Source: Eremophila alpestris peregrina
Lineage: Eukaryota > Chordata > Aves > Passeriformes > Alaudidae
Assembly (NCBI GenBank): GCA_009792885.1
Contig: WMCF01000014.1
Location: forward strand, 16,132,049 to 16,196,048
Length of the DNA: 64,000 nt
Direction of reading: 5' to 3'
The first letter of the stretch is position 1. The number at the start of each line of letters is the position of its first letter. Of this stretch, positions 25,598 through 37,904 are shown in pieces. The position numbers and the translations under genes are program-made. The notes below the pieces were generated by a model, which saw nothing but the letters and a program-made list of their open reading frames with translations, was not told the origin of the DNA and made no database searches.

Positions 25598-27221
25598 ACT
25601 GATAAATTGAAGTACCATAAAATTTTCCCCTGAGTGTTTCCATTTTAATTCTGACCAAAGTAAAACTGAGATTGAGAGTTCCGTAAAATGACAGTCAACT
25701 TCTAGTCAGAGTTCTATATACTTATCTTTGTCATTAGCTTAGTAACTTATGAAGGAAGCTTAAATTTTTTTGATGAAAAGCTGTATTTAGGAAGCAAAGT
25801 AAGAAACTCACATTATAAATTCTTCAGAAAATTAGGCTATAAATTCAAGATCAAGGGGCCTAAGGCATCTCACTTGAAGAAAGCTTGAAAGAAGACTAAA
25901 CATCAATTCTTCTAAACAGCATGATTATGATGAGATTTAATCTATTATAAGATATGATTAATTTTGATTGAAGAGCAATTTTAGGTATTGTTGATAATTT
26001 AGAGATATACCTTTGTTTTGGTGGATTTTTTAAAATATTGAGTACAGACAGTTGCATATGTAGAAGAAGAAAATTTAATGTCCTTACATCTAACCAGTGC
26101 CAGCAAACACTGAATTTCTGATTTCTCAGATATCTTGGCAAATATATTTCCTTTTGCTATTATCCTTTAGTTACGCAATGCCCTAGTGAACACTAAGATG
26201 AAATACTCTTCTTCAGGCTAATCATAAGTAATTTTCACCTAGTATGTAATTGTTGTTCCCACACATTCTGTTACATAAACAACTAAATGTGGACTATGTG
26301 GGAGTGTTTCTGATTGCAGCATATGGCTTTTGCAAGGATCTGATGAAGTCTCCATGTTTATTTGGCCATTTATTTGATAATGTCTGTAATGTTATGAAGG
26401 AGCTCTGTGCTTTCATGATGGCATGGGCTCACGCACAACACTAAATGTAGGATTTAAAGCAATTTACAGTCATTGGTCTTGAGTAATTGTCCCTGAAATC
26501 TTCAGCATTTGAGACAGTAATGGCCTTCAGGGCTTGTTCAAAACTGTTCAAAAATAGTGTTTAAGGGGCCAGGACTTGCATCCTAAGCATGACAATTTCT
26601 AAGTCATTCTTGATTTATGTGAGGTCAGTGAGAAACATAGCTGCCTGACATGGTTTTTTTAGGCACTGACTTAAACTGCTTCCAAGTAGCCCCTCCTCTC
26701 CCTCAGTCTGCTTTCCTGTCCACCAAGTCCAGGCATTCCTGGGCACAGAATTCACATGGCATCTGCCTCTAACTAGCATTCTTTCTTCATCCTCTATGTG
26801 CTACTGTCCACTCCCCTTTTACCTCTCTGCAGGCATGGAAGTCCTTGCAAAAAACACCATTTATACCCAATTGAATCCTCATTTCGCAACAACTTTAAAA
26901 GATCTGCAATTTATCCCACAGGCTGGATATATTTAAATATTTATATATAGCCTAAATGATGGAGTCATTATCTTCCTGTGGCTGAGCTGTGTAAGGCATG
27001 TGCATGGTCAGCAAGTCTCCATTTGCAGACCTTTTCCACCACCACTGTTTTGTTTAGTAAGTCTCCAGATCTGATGTGTTCTGTCAAAGTCTGATGGCTT
27101 CTTACAAGTTGTAATAACAAGACTGCTCAATCCTAATGGCTATATCCGAACACATCAGATGTTACTCCAGCGCAGTGGAACTCATCTGGCACCAATAAAT
27201 TCAGCCCACAAGAAATTTCGT

Positions 27222-27271
<50 letters not shown>

Positions 27272-28517
27272 AGAACTGAGTTTATAAGAAGCAGCTTTTC
27301 AGGAAGCAACAGCAGCAGTTTCCAAGATGTAGATTTCCCATTTGGGCTAGAAATTGTCTTTGGGAAATATCGGGAGTTATGCATAATAGACAATCCAAGC
27401 TGTAGCCTACTGTATTTTTGAGTCTGCCATATTTGACGACACACTTCTCACAACTCTTATATTCCTTGCAAAAAGTATTCAGTTAAGCTATGTAATTGAA
27501 CCGTGAGTAGACATTTCATCACTGCCATCCCTTTCTGGATTCTCTGTTTACATTTCATCTGTTCCCTTTAGTAAGCAGGACAAGTACTTTATGGACGTAG
27601 AGGAAATATAAGTAAAATGGGACAAGAAAGAAAAAAGGAAACTTATTTTTCTGTTAGATCAGCAGCCTGTGCTGTTGACCAGCCAATGATAACAGAACAA
27701 TGAAGGGACAAGGGAAGAGCAAACAGACTCTGACAGGGAATGTGTAACCTACACAGGAACTCCTGTAAGAGAAGTGCTCACCTGTCTTGCATGCCACACC
27801 CCCTCCTTAATACCTCTGGCAGATGCAAGAAACTGTAAATGGGTTCAGAATTACAGTGGAACAAGCATACAGATCATGAAGATCTGGTGAAAAGAGTTGT
27901 TTGAATTGCAAGAGTGCTTTGTGAACTGTGATTATGACCCAGATTTTGGCTTTGCTGGACTGGACTGTGTCATTATGTCATTAATTCCTGTTAACACAAC
28001 AGTCAGTATTCTCTTAACAATAATAACTGTTCAACAACCCCTCCCCCCAAAAAAAACCAAAACAACAACAATAAAACAAAAAACAAATAAAACCCCCCAA
28101 AATTTTACAACAAAAAAAGGAAGAAGGATATTTTATTTTGCCTTTGAACATGCAGGTGCAGCTCTGTAATATACTCTGTCCTTACATTTGTTTATCAACA
28201 GCTGAGGATTAAAGTAATGCTTTGTTTTGATTTTTCTGGTGGCTTTGTGCATGAATGATGACCAGACTAATTGGGAACTGAGTGATGATGGCTCAAATGT
28301 TTAGTAGAGAGGTTTATGGGAACCTATTATATATAATAAAATCAGGGGAAATCTGCATATTTAGATATTTTTATAAGTCAAAAACATATAAACATATACA
28401 CCTGTACATGTATATGCATTTAGGGAAAATAGGTTGCAAATCTGCAAAACATTATACCTATTGAGACATAAATTTCATATGAAGTATGCAGATTGCTGTT
28501 ATTAGACAAAGACAGTG
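25598..28517. other. Unassigned DNA with long poly(T)
   Basis: No gene is supported. The only unusual feature is the 47-base T run at 27224-27270, listed separately. An A/C-rich low-complexity patch lies at about 28035-28125. The last five bases (CAGTG, 28513-28517) may be the left target duplication of the next LTR. Confidence 0.55.
27224..27270. repeat. Uninterrupted 47-base poly(T)
   Basis: This is a pure T run on the plus strand, equal to poly(A) on the minus strand. On the minus strand a TATAAA (a weak poly(A) signal variant) lies about 15 bases before the A run. A 7-base word AGAAATT occurs on both sides (27211-27217 and 27349-27355). This hints at a small poly(A)-tailed insertion, but the match is too short to be sure. 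Confidence 0.95.
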
Positions 28518-29106
28518 TGTTGGGGAAGGTGAATCAGGACAGTCATATAATTATACCTGGCAAAGGGATTCTGACAATATGAAATCTACAAGCAAAATAG
28601 AAATGAAAGCAACCTTTGACATCTAGGAGGCCAGAAGCTAGTCGATGAATGACTAGAAAACAATAGCTGAGCCGACCACCAAATCCCCTGTGATTCTAAG
28701 ATAGTGAAGGCATGCTGGAGAAGTGCAAAGGTTGGAGAAGACTGCCAACGTAGCAAGAAGTTTTTGGGAGTAGAATTTAAAGTATAACAAGTATGTTAAT
28801 GTAGCAATCCCTATAGGCTATATGTAAATTCTATATGATTTTGTGTCTTATGTTGATTGGGTACAGTGAATCAGAATATTCAGAATGGAAAAAGATATAA
28901 TGTATTGTAACAAGATTGGAGCTCTCTTCTCTCTCTTCCCTTGCTCTCTTTCTATCTCTCTTTCCTCTCTCTCTCTCTGGGGCTCGCTCTAAGCTGAGGC
29001 TGGTAGCTTGAGTGAGCACCCCTTTGCCCACAACCACCACAATAAATTACATGTCCAAAGAGCTAGCTGGACTCCCGAGAAGTTCCTGTGTCGTATTCCT
29101 ATAACA
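28518..29106 (+). mobile_element. ERV LTR, plus orientation
   Basis: The block begins TGTTGGGGAAGGTGAATCAG, a start that I associate from memory with a passerine LTR family. It ends CCTATAACA. An AATAAA lies at 29041-29046, preceded by a nearly pure C/T tract (28921-28978). CAGTG occurs just before the start (28513-28517) and again at 29105-29109, overlapping the terminal CA. The 5-bp duplication is therefore plausible, but one or two terminal bases may have changed. No retroviral coding sequence adjoins it. Confidence 0.72.
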
Positions 29107-29617
29107 GTGAGATTTTTGTGAGTCAAAAAGTATTATCAACAAATCTAGGTAACAAGACTGTACATTTTCTCAAAAAAATCTACTCCCTAAAACTGGTACG
29201 TGAAACAATAAATCTTTGTTTTGATGATCAAAAGCAAGCCATCTTCAGAGACTGCCCATTCCCTGCCTATGTGACAGCAGGAGTTTGTTAGGCTGCTAGA
29301 TTTTTCCTTTTCATCTTGCAGAACATACTTCAGGACATCGCTTCTTTTCTCAAGGCGTGAGAATCTACCATCGTGGTATCAAGATGATCAAAACACACAA
29401 AGCACTTTAAAAACTTTTCAAGGGCTCCAAGTACCAGGATTTCACTATCTATAAGTCTTTCATATCTATCTAGAAGGCTTCACACACCAAGACCTTGTTA
29501 TTTAACAGTCTCTAGCTTCTCTCCAAGTCTGTCCATTTATGCCAGCAGCTAGTCAGTCAGTTCTCCTTCTTGTCTCTTCCTTCTCACATTATCAGCTCAC
29601 TCCATCCTGTCCCTAGC
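29107..29617. other. Unassigned DNA between two LTRs
   Basis: About 500 bp with no supported gene. A pyrimidine-rich acceptor-like stretch ending TTGCAG lies near 29321, but only a 35-base open piece follows before a donor-like GTGAG, so I do not call an exon. CTAGC at 29613-29617 is the left target duplication of the next LTR. Confidence 0.5.
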
Positions 29618-30407
29618 TGTCATGGTTTGAAAGACAGGTATCTGCTAGGGAAAGCCGGTGCTCTCCCCTTGCAATGGAGAATGCAAACCCCCTCCATCCA
29701 AATTATTAAAAATTTGAAATTAAGGGGCTTTCAGGCAGAAAGATGTGGGAATGGGAATAACAGGGTTTTTTACTTATATATATATATCTAACAAAACAAG
29801 CAAACAAACAAACAGATATAGCATTAATAATAAGACAGAACCAAGAACCTCGAGGGACCACAAAACCCAAGGCAGTCTGATGCCAGTGGCTTTGAGGCAC
29901 CAAGCTGTAACGGTGGGAGATCCCGGGCTGGTGATGAGGTAAATGGGCAGTTCCGCAGTGGTGGCTGGAGCAGCAGAAACGTCCTGGCTGAGCAAAGGGT
30001 GTGAGGTCAGCATAGGCAAAAGCCTCAAAGCGATGGCGGGACAGGATCGGGCCCACTCTAGCAGGGCAGGAGGAGAGCTCAGAAATCCCCAAGCACACGA
30101 GCAGATGGTGGTAGGTTTTCCCAGGAGCGGAGTCAATGGTGACAGTGAAACTCCTCTCGCAGCAAGCAAACAGCCTGGGCGTCCTCTCTCTGGAGTGCCA
30201 AGGGGAAGAGTGCCCACCCCCCAGCTCCCCCGTCCCTTCGGTCTTCCCTTCCCTGGTTTCTTTTGTCTTTTGTTAAGTACCGACAAGCACTCAGTCCTTA
30301 GCGGCTTAGCAACTTGAGGGAAAAAATTCCAAAAGCCAAAACAACAAAAAAAAAAACCAACCAAACAAACAAACAAAAAAAAAAAGAAACAAATTCAACC
30401 CCCTACA
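29618..30407 (-). mobile_element. ERV solo LTR (ERVL-like), minus orientation, 5-bp target duplication
   Basis: The plus strand begins TGTCATGGTTTGAAAG and ends CCCTACA, flanked by CTAGC at 29613-29617 and 30408-30412. Read on the minus strand, it ends CAAACCATGACA, a typical 3' terminus of passerine ERVL LTRs. Near the outer minus-strand start is an A/C-rich simple tract (plus strand about 30340-30395) made of AAAC-type units. A short TA run lies at 29777-29790. The 200-codon open frame on its minus strand (29774-30376) begins and ends in simple sequence and has no domain, so it is a chance reading. No gag, pol or env is present. Confidence 0.88.
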
Positions 30408-32407
30408 CTAGCCCAGCCACCTGTCCCTGGTACAAAGTCTTACCTTATCTGTCCCTTGCACCACCTCCTGTCCCTGGGTCTTCACAGCACAGCAGCAGAC
30501 TACAACTCCAACTAAGCTGCAACTGCAACCAGAAAAAATAGGAGCAATAGGGAAACATAGCAAATACTTCTTTACCTATGTAATTGCTCCAAGGGCACTG
30601 TTTTAATTCTCTGACCTCTACAAAACCTAGATATACTATTAACCCACAGTAGAAGTTTTCAATGAGGCTCTCCCTTGTTTCTACTGTTAAAAAGATTGGT
30701 TTCCCAGTGCAATGCCCATGTTTGCATATTTTTTGGCAGTGGCTTGTTACCATTTCTTTGATTTAAATTCCTAGAAAGTATTAATTGCCCCTTTTCAGGA
30801 AGTTTTATGCTTTTATCTGAAATTCTGCAGATTTTTAAGAATGTAAGCCTGTGCAAATGTGTTATAATAATTAAACACAGAGAACTCTACTCAAAATGCA
30901 ACATCTAATTAGGAAATATTTGACATTTTGACCTTCTCTTTCACTAGGACAGCAAGAAAACCCTTCAGTGCTCTCTCCAGAATCTCACTTGGTACATACA
31001 GTGCGATGGGCTCTGCAGTAAGACCCAATGATCAGGGAACACGGAGGGATGCTAACCAAAGGTACAGTCTAGCTACCACAAATTGGATGAACATGGGATT
31101 GGCTGTTCTCTTTTTAAAAAGCACTAATATTTTAAATGTGTGTTAAAATGAGGCTTTTAAAACTGTGGCTCCAAATTATTCCGCTTAACTCCTGGGACTT
31201 AAATGGAACAGCCTAATGAAGTGCACTATTTCTTGATTTAAATACTTAGTTTGGGACTTGAGGAGCAAGACTGCAAAATCTCAAGGAAATGACTTGGGTT
31301 CAGTTTGCTCGGTAGGTGGTATGAGCTACTCTCCCATTGTGGTGGTGCTGAAGATTGAGTGGTTTTAAGATCTCAGATGTATCATGAGCCGAGACACAAA
31401 TACCTATAATAGATAAAGAATGGAAAAGTTTCAATTTGAAATTATTATATAAATACTAATTCCTAACATGATTAACTTGGTAATTTGAGCTCATACACAT
31501 TAGCATTTAGAACAATCTAAGCAATTATCTGTTTTCTCTCGTCCTTTGTATTCTGTAAAAATGCATATTCCTTGCTCCCTTAATATCATCTGTCTGCAAT
31601 CATCCCTAACTGAAGAAACAGTGTTGAGTGACTGAAGAAACAAACAATGTCTGAGGGACAGAAATATATGTATATTTATATTTTAAAGGGACAATGTTTC
31701 TCCCTCATCTCACAGTACATTAATTTCCAACTTTATCCTTTATTCTATGTACTGCTCCCTATGCAACCTAAATATTTATGGACCAGTATCAACATGCTTC
31801 TTGCCTGGTCAGAGGAAATAGGCATTTTGATGTTATCCTTCAGCCTCTATTTTATGTCTTTGACTTACATCCAGCTTCATGAAGTTCTTCAAGAAGTTTA
31901 CTCTTAAAGCCACTATCTGTCTGTCAAATTGTCTGAAAATGGCATTCAGTTTCAGATGTTTTCAGTGAGGCTGATGTTTAGCCAGAAGACTTGAAAACAA
32001 TTTATTATAATATTGGGAAAACAAAAACATTTATGCATTTCAGACATAAAGCAGCCCAGTATTTATTGCACTGTAATACATTTTTAAAAACTTATAGAGA
32101 CATAAATGCAACATTGTATCACTGGATAATAGCAATTTTTCGAAGAGAATTGAGATGTTTCTTGAAAGAACCATTTGAACACTTGAAAGGCACTATGTTT
32201 TTAAATTGAAAAAAAAATTACTTCAAAAGTCAAAAACCTCACTATGTCCGACAACGAAAGCCAACAAATCCTCACAATTAACTCTAAGGAATAAAACTAA
32301 TATTGCTTGAAAGGCTGTCTTTTCAAAATGAACATCTGTGTTTCTTATAGCCTAAGTTATACTTAATTTTTTATCATACAGATGATAAGGAACTCTTGAG
32401 GTCTGAT
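30408..32407. other. Unassigned DNA; one weak exon-like segment
   Basis: No gene is established. One 114-base segment (30948-31061) is bounded by acceptor-like CTTTCACTAG and donor-like AAAG/GTACAG and is open in one frame; see findings. The rest is AT-rich with short chance frames. CTGAT at 32403-32407 is the left target duplication of the next LTR. Confidence 0.5.
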
Positions 32408-32960
32408 TGTACTGGTTTGAAAGCAAAACCAGTGAGAGACTCTATGTCAGAAATACAATTTAATAGGAAAAACTATAAAATAAATATAATAGTAAAAGGA
32501 ACAAAAGAAAAGACCCTTGGCAGAGTCAGAATACAACCTGGCACCCAGGTCGTTAGGGTGGTGGTAGCACTCCAAATGAAGCAGTCTTGTTGAAGCAGTG
32601 ATCCTGTAGAAAGATCTGGCAGCTCCTGTCCTCTGGGAATCCAGTGGGGGCTGTTCTGTCCCAAACTCCAGATTATATCCAGGTGGGAATGCTTGTCTCC
32701 TCCCCACTGGGCAGAGCATCTCACAATGGGCTGATATCATTCTATGAGTCATACAATGGGTCCTTGATTGCCCATTAAGCAGAGATAGCTCCTGAAGGGA
32801 GTTACTTGTGAATCATTTGCCAGTGCATTGATAGGCCATTAACAGCAGATAGTCCAGAGGGAGGGGGCAGGGAAAACACCGCTCCACCTGGTTCCAACAA
32901 CCCATGAAGATGGTAATAGGATACATACTTTGGGCACATCTTGCATTGCAACCTATGACA
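32408..32960 (-). mobile_element. ERV solo LTR (ERVL-like), minus orientation, 5-bp target duplication
   Basis: The plus strand begins TGTACTGGTTTGAAAGCAAA and ends CAACCTATGACA. CTGAT flanks it at 32403-32407 and 32961-32965. The internal words ACCCTTGGCAGAGTCAGAAT and ACAACCTGGCACCC are ones that I recall from a common passerine ERVL LTR. The minus-strand 3' end reads CAAACCAGTACA. No coding remnants of a provirus are present, so it is a solo LTR. Several short open frames inside are incidental. Confidence 0.9.
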
Positions 32961-34060
32961 CTGATACAGAAATCATGGTAAGAAATTAACTTTCAAAATT
33001 ACTCTTGCCAATATTTCTATATTAATCACCTACTTGTGTATATCTTGAAAATGCAAATGGAATTTTTTTTAGCACAACAGATACATGTGTATATTTTGAA
33101 AAATTTGATTCAGTGGTAACTCTTAAGTCTTTAGCACTGGAATAGTAACTTAAGTGTGACTGGGAATCATTCCCAGATTCAACAGCAAGAGGAAATACAG
33201 GAAAACAAATTAATGAAGACTAAAATGCATTAACTGCCAGCTGTCTATTCAGTTTCAATAAAGGTTCTTCTCTAACTGATCTAAAACATTGAAGTTTTTC
33301 ATCTGATCTAGAAATCTCAAAATATAAGACTTATGAGATTTTCAGGAATAAATACCTTATATTGTGATAAAACTGAGAAGATAAAAGGAAGATGATGTTG
33401 GAGACCAAGGAAAAATCAGTACTTAAATTTTGCTATTGATTTTGTAAAAATGGGAAACTGTGCAGTAAAGGAGAGCCACAAGACTGTTTTGGAACCCTGA
33501 TGTTTTATAGCCTTGCTGCTATGTGCATAGTGATGTTGTATTTGAGATTCAGCCAAACTTCTGCTAAAAAATCATCTGAAGCATGCCTATTTTAGGTTTC
33601 TTAACAAACTTAACTGTGTTTGTTAAAAGGGTTGTTAGAGTTTACAAATGTTTTAAATTAACTTGGGTACACTCAGCTAAAAATCACATGAAATTCGTTA
33701 TATTAAAAGTTTTGCTTGCAAAGTGAAAAAAAAACCCCTTTAGTTTCTAGGCCTACTTTGTTCTGGCTTTTTATTCACTGGCCAGAAATCTCCAGAGGGG
33801 CAGGGATATAGGTTCAAACCCCAGCTATTGTTCGGGAATATATGTGGAGTGAAAGAGAGAGATTTGGTACCAGTTTTCCTGGTTTTCTGTCTCTGCTGCT
33901 GTATGGAACATATCTGGGTCTCTGTACGTAGGCCCATCTGCGAAGAACTGGACAGGATAATTACCTGCCTGCCTGCTTTTAGTGTTCAGGAATCCAAGAG
34001 GTGGGGATATTGCAAGTAAAAGCTTAAGAAAAATTATTTTTATTTGTTAATTATTCCCAG

Positions 34061-34229
34061 CTGATTTATATACTGAAAAGGAAAAGAAAGATCAAGAATT
34101 CATGATAAGTAGACTGAGCAGTGTGCAACTTGACTTTGAAGACTTGTCCAGAGCCATAACTCATTACAATGAGAAAAAAACTCCTTGGTTTCAGAATTCT
34201 TTGCTTTCCAGAGTTACTCAAGAAACATG
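34061..34229 (+). other. Candidate coding exon of unrecognised gene
   Basis: A 169-base segment is preceded by a T-rich tract ending ATTCCCAG (34060) and followed by the donor-like GTATGT at 34230. One frame stays open across it (2 bases, then whole codons). It gives a charged, partly helical peptide with LYTEKEKKDQEFMISRLSSV near its start and ITHYNEKKTPWFQNS further on. The same frame stays open past the donor to 34479, becoming hydrophobic and then Ser-rich, which looks like readthrough into non-coding DNA. I recognise no family. It could be a real exon on the plus strand or a chance coincidence of splice-like sites with an open frame. Confidence 0.25.
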
Positions 34230-37200
34230 GTATGTTATCCCAGTGATAGTGGGGCTTGCTAACATGTCAGCATGTTTGTTCTTGCAGATTATAGGACTGG
34301 ATGCTAATGCTACGTCTTATTTTCTTTCATCATCTATCATTTCCCTAAGTTCAGAGGCTCTCCCAGCTTCTTGCTCAGAGCAATTAGCAGCTGTTGCCAA
34401 CCTCAGTTCCTCCTCTTCCATGTCTTCATCTCTTGTCAAAAGAGAAAGAAGTAATATTAATATATTCATTTTTAGCTGAATTATTGGAAGCATTCTTTGA
34501 GGAAAAGCTGACCTTTATTACTCTGTACTACCTTCACTTTTTCTTCTTTATATACTCAGTCTCTACAGTAACTTGTGGCTTTTTCTCAGTATCTTACTGA
34601 AGTAATTTCTATTCTTTCTTCATACTGCAACCAAAAAATTTAAGCTTATGCTTCCTGATTTGTCTTGCTTTCCCCAGTAGCTTTATTTATATCTATTTCT
34701 TTCACCAAGCATACAAATGTTTTCCACTAGTTCTCAAACAGCCTTAATTTTCTCCTCCTTCCAGGAGTCAAATTTTCTGCTCTCAAGGTGCCCTGTTCCT
34801 CAAGTTTTGCAACAGGAAGATGTGAAAAACAGAACAAAACCTCTCATGATTTGGACCTACGTGTCATTCAGGGAATGTTTCTTTAACTTTCTTCAAGGAA
34901 AATTTAATCTTCTCTGAATTTTCAGTGGAAGCTTTGCCTGCATATTATTTCAAGTCTCTCAGATTCTATTGAACATATTTACCACTACACTCCATTTAAA
35001 AGTTGAACTGATCTACTTATTCTAGAGTTGGACTATTTATCACAGATGATAAATGATTGAACCAAATACAAAATCACTCTATTCGTGACTGTCCATATGG
35101 CTTACTAATTGTTGGTATCTTTGCTTGCAATATGGCCCCCATGGTTTTCTTTATGCAGTCTTCATTTATCTTCTTTATCTAAAGCTGAATTTATCCTCAC
35201 TTGGCACTAATGGATTTCACAGTCTCACTAAATCTGCAGGGAATTGCATTTGCTTATATCATGAAGAAATTAACTTTGCTGAATGGAGAAATTGTGCCCT
35301 GATGTTTGTAGTATGAAGAATGCTGTAATAAGTTAGGATGAACTCTGAGCATTTTCAGGATCCACCTAGTAGGGGAAATTCATGAGGAAAAATACAACTG
35401 TCATTTTACCTTGCAGAAGAACTGAAAGCAAAGTGATATTGTTTGTGGGGAAAAAAGTCTCAATGACTGCATGATCAGAACATTCTCTTAAAAATAAAGT
35501 GGATATCTAAGATGGTATTGCATGAAATTTTAATTAGTTGCACTGATTTAGAATCTTAGCTGGATTATTCACTGCTGGGATAAAATGGTTGGAAAAAAAT
35601 CAGGTATTTCTGGAGAGTGAAAAATTTTAGTAGATTTGGCACTGCTGAAAGGATAGGAGAGGGTGATGATACTGCCACTGCGAAGCAGAGGTATTTGCAG
35701 GCACTGAAGGGATTTAACATAGATCCAGCAGGATTTAGCTGAGGTGCAGCTGCCACAAGTTGCACCCAGAGAACCTGTTCAGTGACTGTGCTTTCTGGCA
35801 CACTGCTCCTACTAGCACACTGGTCATTGAAGCGCCAGATTTAAGCTAACAGGCTCTCACAAAGAGCAGAGCATGGTGCAGATATTCTGAGTGGCTGTGC
35901 TTACATAAAACCAGCAGCTGATGTGTTACAAAATAGTATTCAGACCCTCTGTGTGAAGAGCTGATGCTCGGGTGGGGCAGGAGGGATGAAAAACATCTCT
36001 CTCTTCTGCACTCCTCAAAGGCATGTAGTCCCATGCTCCTCATCCAAAGTTCCAGACCCATCAGCCTGTGGCTGCTCAGCTTAGACTCTGCTGCACATGA
36101 AATATTTGTACCACTACCCAAACTGAGGGTTGCCCTGCAGCCAGACATTCATGTTCACACTGTACCAGCTGGGACCCACCCTGCCACCAGACCCACAGTG
36201 CATGGCATATTTGGCTGAGCACTGACAGACATTTCAGGTTATAAGGATGCTTCATTTAGAAGTGGGCCTTTTCACTGTGTGTGTGCTGCATGTTTTTCAG
36301 CTGAAGTCTTCCACAGCAGCTCTCTGCCTCCAATTACCTCCTTCTGACAGTGGGACAAGAAGAATTTAGCTCAATTGTTTCTTAAATTGAGATTGGACTA
36401 AAGCAAGCCCTGTTTTGCCATGTGGAAAGGGATAATAGTTCTGAGAATTTCTAGTGCCTAAGTTCATTAGAGTAGGAGTAGGAACTTGTATTTTAGGCAA
36501 AAAAATCGTATCCTCCTGGTGTAGTTGTTAAAAATCTGACAGAAGGGCAGTGTTATGCCTCTGTGCAGCGCAGGTGTTCCATCCTCCCCTGGTGCTTCTG
36601 CACCAATCATAGAGCAAATCTTCTCTTCAACACAACAGCTTATCTGCAGCTGGCCTGAGTTTTGGGGCCTGGGTAGTACTTCCATTGTGAATCCTTTTTC
36701 CACTTGTTGGGGACCTCCTGACGTGGTGGAACTGCTTCTCCATGCTGTCAGGGTTAGTCATGGACAGAGATATGGATGATCAGAGAAGGCTAGAGGATCC
36801 CAGGAAGACATGGGAGAGTTTAAAATTGGAGAAAAAAAAAAAAAACCACAGAAGAGGAGCAACAGAGGTGAAAGTGTTGAGGATGGAGAAGCTAATAAGA
36901 TCACAGGGCAAGGGCCTCTGGTGAAACAGAGTCTAACTGGAAACTAAGGAGTAATTAGAAGAAAAGATAGAATAATCTGAGAGAGGGTGGAGATTTTTGG
37001 AGTCATCACAGTGTTAGTATGTGGAAATGAAGTAAAGAACTGCATGTCCTAATAATTTCTTTGCTGTTTTTGCGGTGAGATCTCACAGCAAATTAAATGC
37101 TTGGTCCAACACATGTCATCCACCCCCCTTTACACATAGATTGCTGAGAGAAAGCTGAAATTTTAAGACAGGTAAGGCCATTATGAATGCCTCACAGTAC

Positions 37201-37868
37201 TCATATTTTTAGAGGAGTGCATTTACAGAACTGTCAGGTATGAGAGCTCAGAGCTCCAGAAGATCAGAAATGACAAATAGGGAATCTAAAGGATAGAGTT
37301 ATCAATCAGTGATCCAGCTTGGAGGGGCATTGTGAAAGTGGCTAGCTTAGTGGTTGCTAGAAACTGTGGACAGTATTTCTGAACAGCTTTTAAAATGAGA
37401 CTATTCTGACTCCTATCACCCATATCCCTGCTTTTAGAAGTCCTATTTATCAAACACATAACCAGTTAGCAGAAACAGATATTGTCGTTTTCTAATAGCC
37501 CAGATATTATCTTGGGGCAAGAAACAGTGCTATAGGAAACTGAATATATCAGCTTTTCATTTGAATTTACAATACCTTGTTAGTCAATTGTCATTGAGTA
37601 TAATACTAAATATTTATCTAATTGCAGTAATGCGTTTTTGTGTATTTATGCACAGGAGTATGAATGAAGTCTGACTCTTTTGCAGGTGTCTGTGTCATAT
37701 CCTCCTTGCCGTTTTAGGGGCTGGGTACCAAATTTCCGTCTAAGAAATTTTGCTCATAGATTTTAGTATTTAGTGTTACTGCTTCTTTTGTGGGTCTTTG
37801 AAGTAAAATAGGAGGATGTATGTGTAACTAGGCTTTTATATTTCTAGAATTTATGGTGTTTAAGAGGA

Positions 37869-37904
37869 ACAGACAATATATTCTCCACAGACAATATATT
37901 CTCC
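37869..37904. repeat. Exact 18-bp tandem duplication
   Basis: ACAGACAATATATTCTCC occurs twice back to back with no mismatch, then the sequence diverges. It looks like a small recent duplication. Confidence 0.95.

Noticed and set aside
29322..29356. Tiny exon-like piece after a strong acceptor-like tract
   Set aside because: Only about 35 bases lie between acceptor-like and donor-like sites, with no supporting neighbouring exon.
29774..30376. 200-codon open frame on the minus strand
   Set aside because: It lies wholly inside a solo LTR with a clean target duplication and has simple-sequence ends. No retroviral or host domain is visible.
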